Positions 15,733 through 23,779 of a DNA stretch of 64,000 bases are shown one piece after another. How positions within the stretch are numbered: the first letter of the stretch is position 1; every line of letters starts with the position of its first letter. Source of the stretch: Halomonas beimenensis (lineage in GTDB: Bacteria; Pseudomonadota; Gammaproteobacteria; Pseudomonadales; Halomonadaceae); the NCBI RefSeq assembly GCF_002549795.1, contig NZ_CP021435.1, positions 2,604,001-2,668,000 on the forward strand, written 5' to 3'. Made by a program: the position numbers and the translations under genes. The notes beneath the pieces were generated by a model. The model was not told where the DNA came from. It saw nothing but the letters and a program-made list of their open reading frames with translations, and did not search any database.

Positions 15733-16610
15733 TAGCCCTTCACGGAGCCCGCGGTGAGCCCCCGGACGAAGTACTTCCCGGCCAGCACATAGACCACCAG
15801 GGTCGGCAAGGCGGCGATCATGGCCGCGGCCATGTCGACGTTGTATTCCTTCACCCCGGTCGAGGTGTTGACCAGGTTGTTCAGGGCCACCGTGACCGGC
15901 TGGGTGTCGTGGCCGGAGAAGGCCACGCCGAACAGGAAGTCGTTCCAGATCTGGGTGAACTGCCAGATCACCGACACCACGATGATCGGCGTCGACACCG
16001 GCAGCAGGATGCGCCGGAAGATGCGGAAGAAGCCGGCGCCGTCGAGCTTGGCGGCGGACACCAGCTCGTCGGGGATCGAGACGTAGAAGTTGCGGAAGAA
16101 CAGCGTCGTGAAGGCCACGCCGAAGATCACATGGACCAGCACCAGTCCCGCCCGGGAGCTGGACAGGCCGAGCCAGCCGAGCGTCTGGGCCATGGGCAGC
16201 AGGATCACCTGGAAGGGGATGAAGCAGCCGAACAGCATCAGCGCGAAGACCAGCTCGGCGCCCTTGAAGCGCCACTTGGTCAGCGCATAGCCGTTGAGCG
16301 CCCCGAGCAGGGTGGAGATGGCCACCGCCGGGATGACGATGGCGAAGGAGTTCCAGAAGTAGCCCCCCACCCCCTCGCAGCGCATCCCGGTGCAGGCCTC
16401 GCCCCAGGCCTTGATCCAGGGCGCCAGGGTCGGGTTCTCGGGCAGGGTCAGCAGGGTGCCGGCGGTGATCTCGTCCAGGGGCTTGAGCGAGGTCAGCACC
16501 ATCACCGCCAGGGGCAGCAGGTAGAACAGGGCCGCAAGGGCGAGCGCGGCGTAGACCAGGGCGCGCAGCAGGCGCGCCATGGGAGTCTGGCGTCGAATCA
16601 CGTTATCCAT
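15732..16610 (-). CDS. gtsC: Sugar ABC transporter permease GtsC
   Basis: The 292-residue inner-membrane permease is of the MalG type, with six predicted membrane segments (the first near residues 13-36, AALALAALFYLLPLAVMVLTSL). The EAA loop reads ELVSAAKLDGAGFFRIFRRILLPV, the contact point for the ATPase GtsD. It forms the heterodimeric channel with GtsB. It overlaps gtsB by 8 bases, indicating tight coupling. The stop codon lies at the end of repeat element B, so the last gene of the operon, gtsD, is 212 bases further on instead of adjacent. Family and operon order match the glucose transporter of Pseudomonas. Confidence 0.92.
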   Translation of the reverse strand: MDNVIRRQTPMARLLRALVYAALALAALFYLLPLAVMVLTSLKPLDEITAGTLLTLPENPTLAPWIKAWGEACTGMRCEGVGGYFWNSFAIVIPAVAISTLLGALNGYALTKWRFKGAELVFALMLFGCFIPFQVILLPMAQTLGWLGLSSSRAGLVLVHVIFGVAFTTLFFRNFYVSIPDELVSAAKLDGAGFFRIFRRILLPVSTPIIVVSVIWQFTQIWNDFLFGVAFSGHDTQPVTVALNNLVNTSTGVKEYNVDMAAAMIAALPTLVVYVLAGKYFVRGLTAGSVKG

Positions 16611-17538
16611 GCCGGCGGCTCCGCAGTTCGGAATACAGGTAGGGGACGAGGATGGCCAGCACCCCGCCGAGCATCAGGACGGCGCTGGCGGAGCCCAGGC
16701 CGATCTGGGCCCGGCTGAAGGAATGGGCGTACATGAAGGTGGCCGGCAGGTCCGAGGCATAGCCCGGCCCGCCGCCGGTCAGCGCCACCACCAGGTCGAA
16801 GCTCTTGATGGCGATGTGCGAGAGGATCATCACGGCGCTGAACACCACCGGCCGCAGGCAGGGCAGGATGACCCGCCAGTAGAGGCGCGGCAGGCTGGCG
16901 CCGTCGAGCTGGGCGGCCTTGAAGATGCTGTCGTCGAGGCCGCGCAGCCCGGCCAGGAAGAGCGCCATGACGAACCCCGAGGCCTGCCAGACCGCGGCGA
17001 TGACCAGGGTGTAGACGGCCATGTCCGGGTTCACCAGCCAGTCGAAGGTGAAGGACTCGAAGCCCCAGCCGCGCACCATGGCCTGCAGGCCCAGGCCGGG
17101 ATTGAGCAGCCATTTCCAGACCACCCCGGTGACGATGAAGGACAGCGCCATGGGGTAGAGGTAGACGGTGCGCAGGGCCCCCTCCTGGCGGATGCGCTGG
17201 TCGAGCAGGATGGCCAGCCCCGCGCCGAGCACCAGGCAGATGCCGACGAAGAGCCCACCGAACACGCCCAGGTTGGTCGCCGCCACCCACCAGCGGTCAT
17301 TGGCCATCAGGCGGGCGTACTGGGCGAAGCCGACGAAATCGTAGCTGGGGAGCAGCCGGGAGTCGGTCAGCGAGAGCACGAAGGTCCACAGCATGAAGCC
17401 GTAGACGAAGCACAAGGAGATCAGCACCGAGGGCGCCAGCACCAGCTTGGGCAGCCAGGTCTGGAGCCGCGCCGCCAGGCCGGGCGAGGACCCGGCCGGG
17501 ACCGCGCGGCCGGTCGCGAGAGTCGAAGCGGTTTTCAT
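16603..17538 (-). CDS. gtsB: Sugar ABC transporter permease GtsB
   Basis: The 311-residue MalF-type permease has six predicted membrane segments, starting with LVLAPSVLISLCFVYGFMLWTFVLSL. The EAA loop is KAAQLDGASLPRLYWRVILPCLRP. The long periplasmic loop typical of E. coli MalF is absent, as in other carbohydrate-uptake-1 importers. The ATG at 17538 is chosen because GAGGAAG lies 7 bases upstream; the longer frame begins with an unlikely Pro/Arg-rich stretch. It follows gtsA after 59 bases and overlaps gtsC by 8. It acts with GtsA, GtsC and GtsD in import of glucose and possibly mannose. Confidence 0.92.
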   Translation of the reverse strand: MKTASTLATGRAVPAGSSPGLAARLQTWLPKLVLAPSVLISLCFVYGFMLWTFVLSLTDSRLLPSYDFVGFAQYARLMANDRWWVAATNLGVFGGLFVGICLVLGAGLAILLDQRIRQEGALRTVYLYPMALSFIVTGVVWKWLLNPGLGLQAMVRGWGFESFTFDWLVNPDMAVYTLVIAAVWQASGFVMALFLAGLRGLDDSIFKAAQLDGASLPRLYWRVILPCLRPVVFSAVMILSHIAIKSFDLVVALTGGGPGYASDLPATFMYAHSFSRAQIGLGSASAVLMLGGVLAILVPYLYSELRSRRHG

Positions 17539-17597
17539 GGGAACTTCCTCAGTCTCGAGGCGGACGGCACCCGCCGGCGGCGGGCGCCGCGGTGGCG

Positions 17598-18872
17598 TCA
17601 CAGGGCCAGGCTGGCGGCCTGGGCGAGACGTTCGGCGGCCTGGTCGGCGCTCATGTCGCTCGAGTTGAAGTAGTTGGTGACGATGTCGTAGAAGGCGCCC
17701 TGGACGTCGCTGCCCATGGCCATGCGATGCGCCATGCTGGGCACCAGGCCGCCCTCGTCCTCGGCCTGGCGGAAGTCCGCCATGGAGCGCTGGGCGCAGG
17801 CGTCGAACTCATCCATGTCCAGGTCCGGACGGGCCGGGATCGAGCCCTTGACCCGGTTGAAGGCGTGCTGGAACTCGGGCTCCAGCACCAGGCGAGCCAT
17901 GCTGTACTGGGCCTCCCGGGCGGCCTGCTCGGTCAGGCGGAACATGGCGAAGCTGTCGATGTTGAAGGCGAAGGCATCGGCGGTCCCGGGCACCGGGGCG
18001 CAGAGGTAGTCCTCGCCGGCCTCGAGCCCCGCCGCGGTGAACTCGCCCTTGGCCCAGTCGCCCATGATCTGCATGGCCGCCTCGCCCTCGATGACCATGG
18101 AGGTGGCCAGGTTCCAGTCGCGTCCCGGCATGCCCTCGTCCATCAGGCCGCGCAGGCGCTTGAAGGTGGTCAGGGCCTCGATCATGGTGTCGCTCTCGAG
18201 CGCCTCCTGGTCGAGCTCGACGAAGGCACGGCGATAGAAGTCACTGCCGCCCAGGCTCAGCACCACGGTCTCGAAGGTGGTGGCGTCCTGCCAGGGCTGG
18301 CCGCCATGGGCCAGGGGCACGTAGCCCGCCTCGCGCAGGGCCTCGCCGGCGGCGAACAGCTCGTCCCAGGTGGTCGGCACCTCGACGCCGGCATCGGCCA
18401 GCACCTCGGGGTTGGCCCACAGCCAGTTGATGCGGTGGACGTTGACCGGCACCGCCACGTAGTGCCCCTCGTGGCGCATGATGTCGGCCACCACCTCGGG
18501 CAGCAGCGCGTCCCAGTCGCCCGCCTCGGCCACCGGGTCGAGGTTGCCGAGCAGGCCGAGCTCTCCCCACTCCTGGATCTCGGGGCCCTTGATCTGGGCC
18601 GCCGCCGGGGGGTTGCCGGACATGGCGCGGGACTTGAGCACCGTCATGGCGCTGTCGCCGCCCCCGCCGGCCACCGCGAAGTCCTTCCATTCGTGGCCCT
18701 CGGCCTCGAGCAGGTCCCGCAGGGTGCCCACCGCCTCGGCTTCGCCGCCGGAGGTCCACCAGTGCAGGACCTCGACCTCGCCGGCCGAGGCCTGGCCGGT
18801 CCCCAGGGCGCCGGCCATCGCCACGGCGATGGCCGAGGTCTTCAGGGTCGTGAGTCGGGTTAGTGCGCGCAT
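17598..18872 (-). CDS. gtsA: Periplasmic glucose/mannose-binding protein GtsA
   Basis: The 424-residue substrate-binding protein has a Sec signal peptide (core [16 protein letters not shown], cleavage near residue 30). [80 protein letters not shown] and [10 protein letters not shown] follow Pseudomonas GtsA segment by segment, so binding of glucose (and perhaps mannose) is well supported. A C-terminal Cys pair (YLCAPVPG and FDACAQRS) also matches. CAGGAG precedes the ATG. A predicted GltR-type operator and -10 lie about 56-110 bases upstream. It is the first gene of gtsABCD; unlike Pseudomonas, no oprB porin gene follows the operon. Confidence 0.94.
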   Translation of the reverse strand: MRALTRLTTLKTSAIAVAMAGALGTGQASAGEVEVLHWWTSGGEAEAVGTLRDLLEAEGHEWKDFAVAGGGGDSAMTVLKSRAMSGNPPAAAQIKGPEIQEWGELGLLGNLDPVAEAGDWDALLPEVVADIMRHEGHYVAVPVNVHRINWLWANPEVLADAGVEVPTTWDELFAAGEALREAGYVPLAHGGQPWQDATTFETVVLSLGGSDFYRRAFVELDQEALESDTMIEALTTFKRLRGLMDEGMPGRDWNLATSMVIEGEAAMQIMGDWAKGEFTAAGLEAGEDYLCAPVPGTADAFAFNIDSFAMFRLTEQAAREAQYSMARLVLEPEFQHAFNRVKGSIPARPDLDMDEFDACAQRSMADFRQAEDEGGLVPSMAHRMAMGSDVQGAFYDIVTNYFNSSDMSADQAAERLAQAASLAL

Positions 18873-18927
18873 GTGACGTTCTCCTGAGCTTGTTGTTGTC
18901 TCGCGCCGCTCATGGCGGCTGGAGGAT

Positions 18928-18982
18928 ACGCTAGCGCACTCGTCCCCGCCCCTGGGGTTACCAAGTGCTGGGTAGTGTTGCC
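18928..18982 (-). promoter_or_regulatory. Predicted OmpR-type operator and -10 of gtsA
   Basis: On the minus strand AACACTACCCAGCACT (within 18964-18982) is two direct repeats ten bases apart, as OmpR-family regulators bind. Thirty bases downstream is TAGCGT (18928-18933), preceded by GC. No -35 hexamer is present, which suits an activated promoter. The same arrangement, with 15 of 19 bases identical and the same 30-base spacing, stands before the AGE gene. The likely binder is the adjacent GltR homologue. Confidence 0.6.
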
Positions 18983-18988
18983 GGAATA

Positions 18989-20179
18989 TTACGAGCTTGA
19001 AACATGGCGCCGAGAGAGGGCTTCCAGGACGTCATGGCAGGCCCCCATGGTGTGATAGTCCACCTTGCCCGCCGGGCTCTTCACGGTGGAAACGCGCCGG
19101 TTGTCCGGGGTCAGGATCCGGTACCAGCCGCCATGGCGGTGATCGATGAAGCGGTGCCAGCCGAAGTCCCAGAGCCGCTCGTACCAGCGCCGGTAGACGG
19201 CCCGGCCGGTGCGCAGGCCGACCAGTGCCGCCGCCGCCAGGCTCTCGGCCTGGACCCAGTAGTACTTGTCGCCGTCGCACACCCGTCCCGCGGGGTCGAG
19301 GCCGTAGACCAGGCCGCCATGCTCGCGGTCCCAGCCGGCACGCACGCTGGACAGGAAGAGCCGCTCGGCGGTGGGCAGCAGCCAGGGCTCGGGACGGAGG
19401 CGCTCGAGCATCACCAGCAGCTTGGCCCATTCGGTCTGGTGGCCCACCTGGTAGCCCCAGGGCCGGAAGAGATGCGCCGGGTCGTGACGGTTGTAGTCCC
19501 AGTCGGGCCGCCACCGGGCGTCGTAGTGCTCCCAGATCCAGCCTTCCGGGTGGGCGCCACCGGCGGCGGTGATGGCCCGGGCGATGGCCAGCGCCTGGTC
19601 GAGGAAGGCGACGTCGCCGGTGGCCTCGAAGGCGGCGATCAGCGCCTCGCAGGCGTGCATGTTGGCGTTCTGGCCGCGATAGGAGGACAGCCGCCAGTGG
19701 CCATCGGCCTCGTCGGCGAAGCGTTGCCAGTGCGGCTCCCAGAAGCGCCGCTGCATCAGTGCATGGGTGGCACGGAGGCCGCCCTCGGCCTCGGGAATGC
19801 CGGCCCGGAGCGCCTCGGCATAGGCCAGCAGCACGAAGGCCAGCCCATAGCAGTGCTGGGTATCGTCCTCCACGGCGCCGTCCTGCAGGGTCCAGGCATA
19901 GCCCTGGGTGGCGGTCTGGAAGTGCGCCTTCTCCAGGTAGGCCAGGCCGTGGCGGGCCCAGTGTCGGTACTCGTCGCCGCCACCGTGGCGGGCGTATCGG
20001 GCATAGGTCACCACGTAGCGGGCGCTGGACACCAGGTGGCGATGCCCCCGGTCGAGGACACTGCCGTAGTCGGCCAGGTAATGGAAGAAGCCCCCGTGGG
20101 GATCGATGGCCCGGGGGTGATAGAAGGCCATGGTCTTGCGCACCTGGGCGCGCAGGAAGGCGGGATCGTAAACGTTCAT
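18989..20179 (-). CDS. AGE-family sugar epimerase/isomerase (mannose isomerase-like)
   Basis: The 396-residue protein of the N-acylglucosamine 2-epimerase superfamily has an (alpha/alpha)6-barrel. Family landmarks are [25 protein letters not shown], the active-site stretch [40 protein letters not shown] and [17 protein letters not shown], with the conserved catalytic His residues in NMHACE, GHQTEW and the C-terminal [10 protein letters not shown]. Members include D-mannose isomerase, YihS, cellobiose 2-epimerase and renin-binding protein. Location between the gltR-gtrS pair and the gtsABCD glucose transporter favours mannose-fructose or glucose-mannose interconversion; the substrate is inferred. 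GCGGAGG lies before the ATG. It has its own predicted GltR-type operator. Confidence 0.88.
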   Translation of the reverse strand: MNVYDPAFLRAQVRKTMAFYHPRAIDPHGGFFHYLADYGSVLDRGHRHLVSSARYVVTYARYARHGGGDEYRHWARHGLAYLEKAHFQTATQGYAWTLQDGAVEDDTQHCYGLAFVLLAYAEALRAGIPEAEGGLRATHALMQRRFWEPHWQRFADEADGHWRLSSYRGQNANMHACEALIAAFEATGDVAFLDQALAIARAITAAGGAHPEGWIWEHYDARWRPDWDYNRHDPAHLFRPWGYQVGHQTEWAKLLVMLERLRPEPWLLPTAERLFLSSVRAGWDREHGGLVYGLDPAGRVCDGDKYYWVQAESLAAAALVGLRTGRAVYRRWYERLWDFGWHRFIDHRHGGWYRILTPDNRRVSTVKSPAGKVDYHTMGACHDVLEALSRRHVSSS

Positions 20180-20206
20180 GGGGCCTCCGCGATGGATGTC
20201 GCGCCC

Positions 20207-20262
20207 AGCCTAGCGGAGGCCGGGGGCGATGCCGTGTTGCCGAGTGCTGCGAAGTGTTACAC
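20207..20262 (-). promoter_or_regulatory. Predicted OmpR-type operator and -10 of the AGE epimerase gene
   Basis: On the plus strand there are three tandem ten-base repeats, CGTGTTGCCG, AGTGCTGCGA and AGTGTTACAC (20233-20262). On the minus strand the two distal ones read AACACTTCGCAGCACT. TAGGCT (20207-20212) lies exactly 30 bases from the site, as before gtsA. The repeats overlap the gtrS stop codon and the expected -35, which is absent. Confidence 0.6.
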
Positions 20263-21744
20263 GGGCTGGAGGCCGGGACGAGGCAGCGAGAGGCGGACCA
20301 CCAGCCCGCCCCGGGGATGATTGGTCAGGCGCATCTCGCCGCCGTGGGCCTGGAGGATGTGGCGGGCGATGCCCAGCCCCAGGCCGTTGCCGCCGGTGTT
20401 CCGACTCCGCGAGGGCTCCAGGCGCACGAAGGGCGCGAAGACCCGCTCGCGCTCGGCCGCCGGAATGCCCGGCCCATGGTCGCGGATGGTGATCCGCAGG
20501 GCATCCTCGCCGTCCTCCAGTCGCACCTCGGCCCGCCGGCCATAGAAGACGGCGTTCTCGAGCAGGTTGGCCAGGCAACGCTTGAAGGCCAGGGGCTTGA
20601 CCGCCAGCGGCGCCGCCTCGCCGGTCACCTCGACCTCGCCGCCCTGCAGCGCCAGCTCCTCGGCCAGGGCGTCGAGCAGCGCTCGGGGATCCCGGGGCTC
20701 GACCTCTTCATGGAGATCGAGGCCCTTGACCGAGGCCAGCGCTCCCTTCACCAGCCGGTCGAGCTCGTCCAGGGAGGCGCAGAAGCGCTCGCGCTGGGTG
20801 GGCTCCTCGAGCATCTCGGCGCGCAGGCGCAGCCGGGTGATGGGGGTCTTGAGATCATGGGAGATCGCCGAGAAGAGGCGCTCGCGCTCCTCCACCTGAT
20901 GGCGGATGCGGCCCTGCATGCGATTGAAGGCGACGGCGGCGGCCGCCACCTCCCGGGGCCCGCCCTCGCTCAGGGGCGGGGCGTCCAGGTCGTCGCCGAG
21001 GCGTCGTGCCGCCCGGGCCAGCCGCGCCAGGGTGCGGGTGGCACCGCGCACCCCCAGCCAGGACAGGCCGAGCACCGTGGCCAGCACCACCAGCGCCACG
21101 AAGAGGCGATCCGGGGAGAGCCAGCGGTTCGCCCCGAAGCCCTCGGGCAGCGGCAGCAGGGCCGCCACATAGAGCCATTCGGCCTCCTCCAGCGGCAACT
21201 GCACCACCAGGATCGGCTGGGTGGGCGGCGCGGCGAGCAGGCTGTGCTGGCCCCAGCGGGGCGGCAGCGCGTCCAGGGGCACCTCGTTGTTGAGCAGGCG
21301 CAGCGTCCCCGGGCGGGAAAACTCCACCACGGCGTCGTGCACGCCCAGCTCGGCGGCCAGCACCGTGCGGACATTGTCCGCCACCAGCGCCGGTTCGGGC
21401 CCCTGCCGATCGTCCGTCACCGGCAGGCGGTGGTCGTTGACGCTGACGAAGAAGCGGGTGCCCCCCATGTCGCGCAGCTGATCGAGGACGATATGCCGGT
21501 AGTCGAACGGCAGCGAGCGGAAGAAGCGCACCGTCGAGGCCACGCTGTAGGCCATGCTGCGCGACAGCTCGTCGAGACGCTCGAGCCGGCCGGCGCGCTC
21601 CTGGGTGGTCCAGACGGCGTAGCTTGCCAGCTGGGCGCCGAGCACGCCCACCACCATGATCAGCAGGAAGCGCCCGCGCAGGCTGCCGGGCAGGCCCCGG
21701 GCCAGCCGGCGACGCCAGCGGCGCCAGCGCGTTCCCCGGCTCAC
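20257..21744 (-). CDS. gtrS: Sensor histidine kinase, GtrS-like
   Basis: The 495-residue membrane sensor kinase has membrane segments near residues 24-44 and 213-232, bounding a periplasmic sensor of about 170 residues. A HAMP-like region follows (LARAARRLGDDLD...AFNRMQGRI). The dimerisation/phosphoacceptor box is SHDLKTPITRLRLRAE, with His296. The ATPase has NLLENAVFY (N box), RDHGPGIP (G1) and GGNGLGLGIARHI (G2). In Pseudomonas GtrS senses 2-ketogluconate or 6-phosphogluconate and controls glucose uptake through GltR; the neighbourhood here supports the same role. Translation starts at a GTG that overlaps the regulator gene's stop by 4 bases. Confidence 0.9.
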   Translation of the reverse strand: MSRGTRWRRWRRRLARGLPGSLRGRFLLIMVVGVLGAQLASYAVWTTQERAGRLERLDELSRSMAYSVASTVRFFRSLPFDYRHIVLDQLRDMGGTRFFVSVNDHRLPVTDDRQGPEPALVADNVRTVLAAELGVHDAVVEFSRPGTLRLLNNEVPLDALPPRWGQHSLLAAPPTQPILVVQLPLEEAEWLYVAALLPLPEGFGANRWLSPDRLFVALVVLATVLGLSWLGVRGATRTLARLARAARRLGDDLDAPPLSEGGPREVAAAAVAFNRMQGRIRHQVEERERLFSAISHDLKTPITRLRLRAEMLEEPTQRERFCASLDELDRLVKGALASVKGLDLHEEVEPRDPRALLDALAEELALQGGEVEVTGEAAPLAVKPLAFKRCLANLLENAVFYGRRAEVRLEDGEDALRITIRDHGPGIPAAERERVFAPFVRLEPSRSRNTGGNGLGLGIARHILQAHGGEMRLTNHPRGGLVVRLSLPRPGLQPV

Positions 21745-22463
21745 GCGATCACGTCCACCCGGGAGGCCAGCACGTAGCCGGCCCCCCGCACGGTGCGGAT
21801 CAGGCCGGCCTCCTGGTCATCCCCCAGGCGCTGGCGCAGCCGGCAGACATGGACGTCGATGGAGCGATCCAGGGGCGGGGCCGGCCGCCCCCGGCTCAGC
21901 TCGAAGAGCCGATCCCGGGACAACACCTGTTCGGCGTGGTCGAGGAAGGCCTGGAGCAGCAGGAAGTCCGCGCCGGACAGGGCGTGGCGCTCGCCCTCGG
22001 CGTCGATCAGCTCGCGGGTCACCCGGTCGAGCCGCCAGTCGCCGAAGGCCACCAGGCGCGCCCGGTCCGGGGTCAGGGCCTCGGGCCGGGGCTGGCAACG
22101 GCGCAGCACCGCCTTGACCCGTGCCAGCAGCTCCCGGGGGTTGAAGGGCTTGCCCAGGTAGTCGTCGGCGCCGAGCTCCAGGCCGAGGATCCGGTCGGTC
22201 TCGTCCGGGCTGGCGGTCAGCATGATGATCGGCACCTCGCTGTCGCGGCGCAGGCGCCGGCAGATGGCGAAGCCGTCATCGCCGGGCAGCATCAGGTCGA
22301 CAATCAGCAGGTCGGGGCGTTCGCGCTCGAGCAGGGCGTCGAGGGCCACGGCATCCTCGGCCATCAGGGCCCGGTAACCGTGGCGGCCCAGGTAGTCGGC
22401 AAGCAGTTCGCGAATCTCGGGGTCGTCGTCGACCACGATCAGGGTGGTGGGAGGCATCGTCAT
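21741..22463 (-). CDS. gltR: OmpR-family response regulator, GltR-like
   Basis: The 240-residue response regulator has a receiver domain with acidic pocket VDDDPE, phosphoacceptor Asp56 in LLIVDLMLPGDDG, switch Thr in MLTASP and Lys in LGKPFNPRELLAR. An OmpR/PhoB winged helix follows (residues about 140-235), with LTPDRARLVAFGDWRLD, LSGADFLLLQAFLDH, RDRLFELSRGR, RSIDVHVCRLRQRL and IRTVRGAGYVL. It pairs with GtrS (4-base GTGA overlap) and very likely controls the gts genes and the AGE gene through the operators described there. I took the ATG at 22463; a second ATG two codons later is equally possible and no strong ribosome site decides. Confidence 0.92.
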   Translation of the reverse strand: MTMPPTTLIVVDDDPEIRELLADYLGRHGYRALMAEDAVALDALLERERPDLLIVDLMLPGDDGFAICRRLRRDSEVPIIMLTASPDETDRILGLELGADDYLGKPFNPRELLARVKAVLRRCQPRPEALTPDRARLVAFGDWRLDRVTRELIDAEGERHALSGADFLLLQAFLDHAEQVLSRDRLFELSRGRPAPPLDRSIDVHVCRLRQRLGDDQEAGLIRTVRGAGYVLASRVDVIA

Positions 22464-22575
22464 GGAAAACCGGGATCGCGGCGGCGGTCGTGCCGTCGAG
22501 CCTTCGTTGTGCTTTGGTCGAACCCACTCTAGCGAAGCGGCGAGCGGGTCACGATTCCACCAAGGTGGCAATGGC

Positions 22576-23373
22576 CTACAGGGCGAAACGCTCCGCCAGG
22601 TGCCGCGCCACGGCGGCCTGGTCGTGATGGCCGATGCGCCGGGCATGGGGCACCGCCTCGCCGAGCGCCGGATGGGCGTTGGCCATGACATGGGCCTCGC
22701 CCGCCAGGGCCAGCATCTCCGTGTCGTTGAGGTTGTCGCCGAAGGCCAGGCAGCGCTCGGCGGCCAGGTCGAGGCGGTCGAGCAACGCCGCCAGGGCGCT
22801 GCCCTTGTTGACCCCGCCGGCCATGATCTCCAGCGAGTTCGGCGTGGAGTAGGTGACATGCAGCGCCTCCCCCGCGCGGCGGCGGACCTCGGCCTCGAGC
22901 TCCCCCAGCCGATCGGGCTCGCCGATGTAGAGCACCTTGCCCACCCCCTCGCCGTCCAGGCGCTCCGGGGCCACCACCCGGTAGCCGAAGCCGGTGTGGA
23001 CGTGCAGGGCGAGCAGCTCCGGGGCCTCGGCGTCGATGACCCATTCGTCGTCATGGTAGAGGTTGAGGCGCACGCCCTCGGGGCGGGGCAGCGCGATCAG
23101 CTCCCGGGCCAGCTCGCCGGCCAGGTAGCGCGCGGCCAGCAGCTCGCCGTCGGGGCCATGGGTGTAGGCGCCGTTGGTGCTCACCACGTGGGCGTCGATG
23201 CCCAGGCGGTCGCGGAAGGCCAGGATGTCGCGGTAGTGGCGCCCCGAGGCCAGGGCGACGTGATGCCCCCGGGCCGCCAGGGCCTGGAAGGTGGCGACGG
23301 TGAGCTCGGCCAGGGCGTGATCCGCGCCGAGCAGGGTGCCGTCGTTGTCGGTGGCGATGAGGTGTGGCCCCAT
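22576..23373 (-). CDS. Cof-type HAD-IIB family phosphatase
   Basis: This is a 265-residue haloacid-dehalogenase phosphatase. Motif I is DNDGTLLG with the nucleophilic Asp near residue 9, motif II LASGRHY, motif III Lys in GGVNKGSALAALL, and motif IV FGDNLNDTEML. The IIB cap domain lies between motifs II and III. It resembles E. coli YidA/Cof/YbiV, which dephosphorylate sugar phosphates and cofactor precursors; the natural substrate cannot be told. It is transcribed toward the gltR gene, with 112 bases between. A 14-bp perfect hairpin and the structured region 23453-23629 lie upstream, so its 5' leader may be folded. Confidence 0.9.
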   Translation of the reverse strand: MGPHLIATDNDGTLLGADHALAELTVATFQALAARGHHVALASGRHYRDILAFRDRLGIDAHVVSTNGAYTHGPDGELLAARYLAGELARELIALPRPEGVRLNLYHDDEWVIDAEAPELLALHVHTGFGYRVVAPERLDGEGVGKVLYIGEPDRLGELEAEVRRRAGEALHVTYSTPNSLEIMAGGVNKGSALAALLDRLDLAAERCLAFGDNLNDTEMLALAGEAHVMANAHPALGEAVPHARRIGHHDQAAVARHLAERFAL

Positions 23374-23415
23374 GGGCCCTCCGTGCGGGAAGCGTGTGTG
23401 CCCCCAGTCTACCGT

Positions 23416-23447
23416 CTCGCCCGGGCGGACTCATCCGCCCGGGCGAG
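23416..23447. other. Perfect 14-bp hairpin between divergent cof and rnb genes
   Basis: Arms 23416-23429 and 23434-23447 are perfectly complementary around the loop CTCA. It lies 43 bases upstream of the cof-type start and far from the rnb promoter. A terminator is not expected between divergent genes, so it may belong to the leader of the cof-type transcript or to the structured region beside it. Confidence 0.55.
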
Positions 23448-23452
23448 GCATC

Positions 23453-23629
23453 CTGAGCATTCACAGCTCGGCATGTCGAGGGCGCCGGGGACAGGTCGAA
23501 GAGGAGGTCCTACGTCAGGGCTGAGGAGGATCCCTCCGAAGGGGGGCCCAGGGATCGCCAGCACCGGTCCTGCAAGCGGAGCAGAGTGCGAGGGCGCCAG
23601 TAGCGTACGAGGCGCATTCACAGCGCCTC
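23453..23629. repeat. Structured intergenic region with two ATTCACA stem-loops
   Basis: Two stem-loops carry the same loop ATTCACA with different stems: CTGAGC/GCTCGG (23453-23471, one T-G pair) and GAGGCGC/GCGCCTC (23609-23629). Inside them the word GAGGGCGCC is repeated directly at about 23478 and 23589. In the middle, GATCCCT...AGGGATC can pair. No reading frame is convincing. It could be a repeat unit or an RNA; no other copy is visible in this window. With the hairpin at 23416 and the promoter at 23720 it accounts for the 406-base gap. Confidence 0.45.
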
Positions 23630-23719
23630 CTCGATGGTCCGGCACCCCAGGGCTTGTCGACGGATCTGCCCCGAGCGATACCGCTCTGCGGGATAGCCTT
23701 AATCGGCGCCACGCGCCGA

Positions 23720-23748
23720 TTGGCGCGGGCTGGCGGAATCCGTATAGT
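23720..23748 (+). promoter_or_regulatory. Sigma-70 promoter of rnb
   Basis: TTGGCG (23720-23725) and TATAGT (23743-23748) are separated by 17 bases. A start near 23755 leaves a leader of about 25 bases before the ATG at 23780. The match is 4 of 6 at the -35 and 5 of 6 at the -10. Confidence 0.65.
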
Positions 23749-23779
23749 GGCCCCCTTATCCCGCCAATCGATCGTGACC

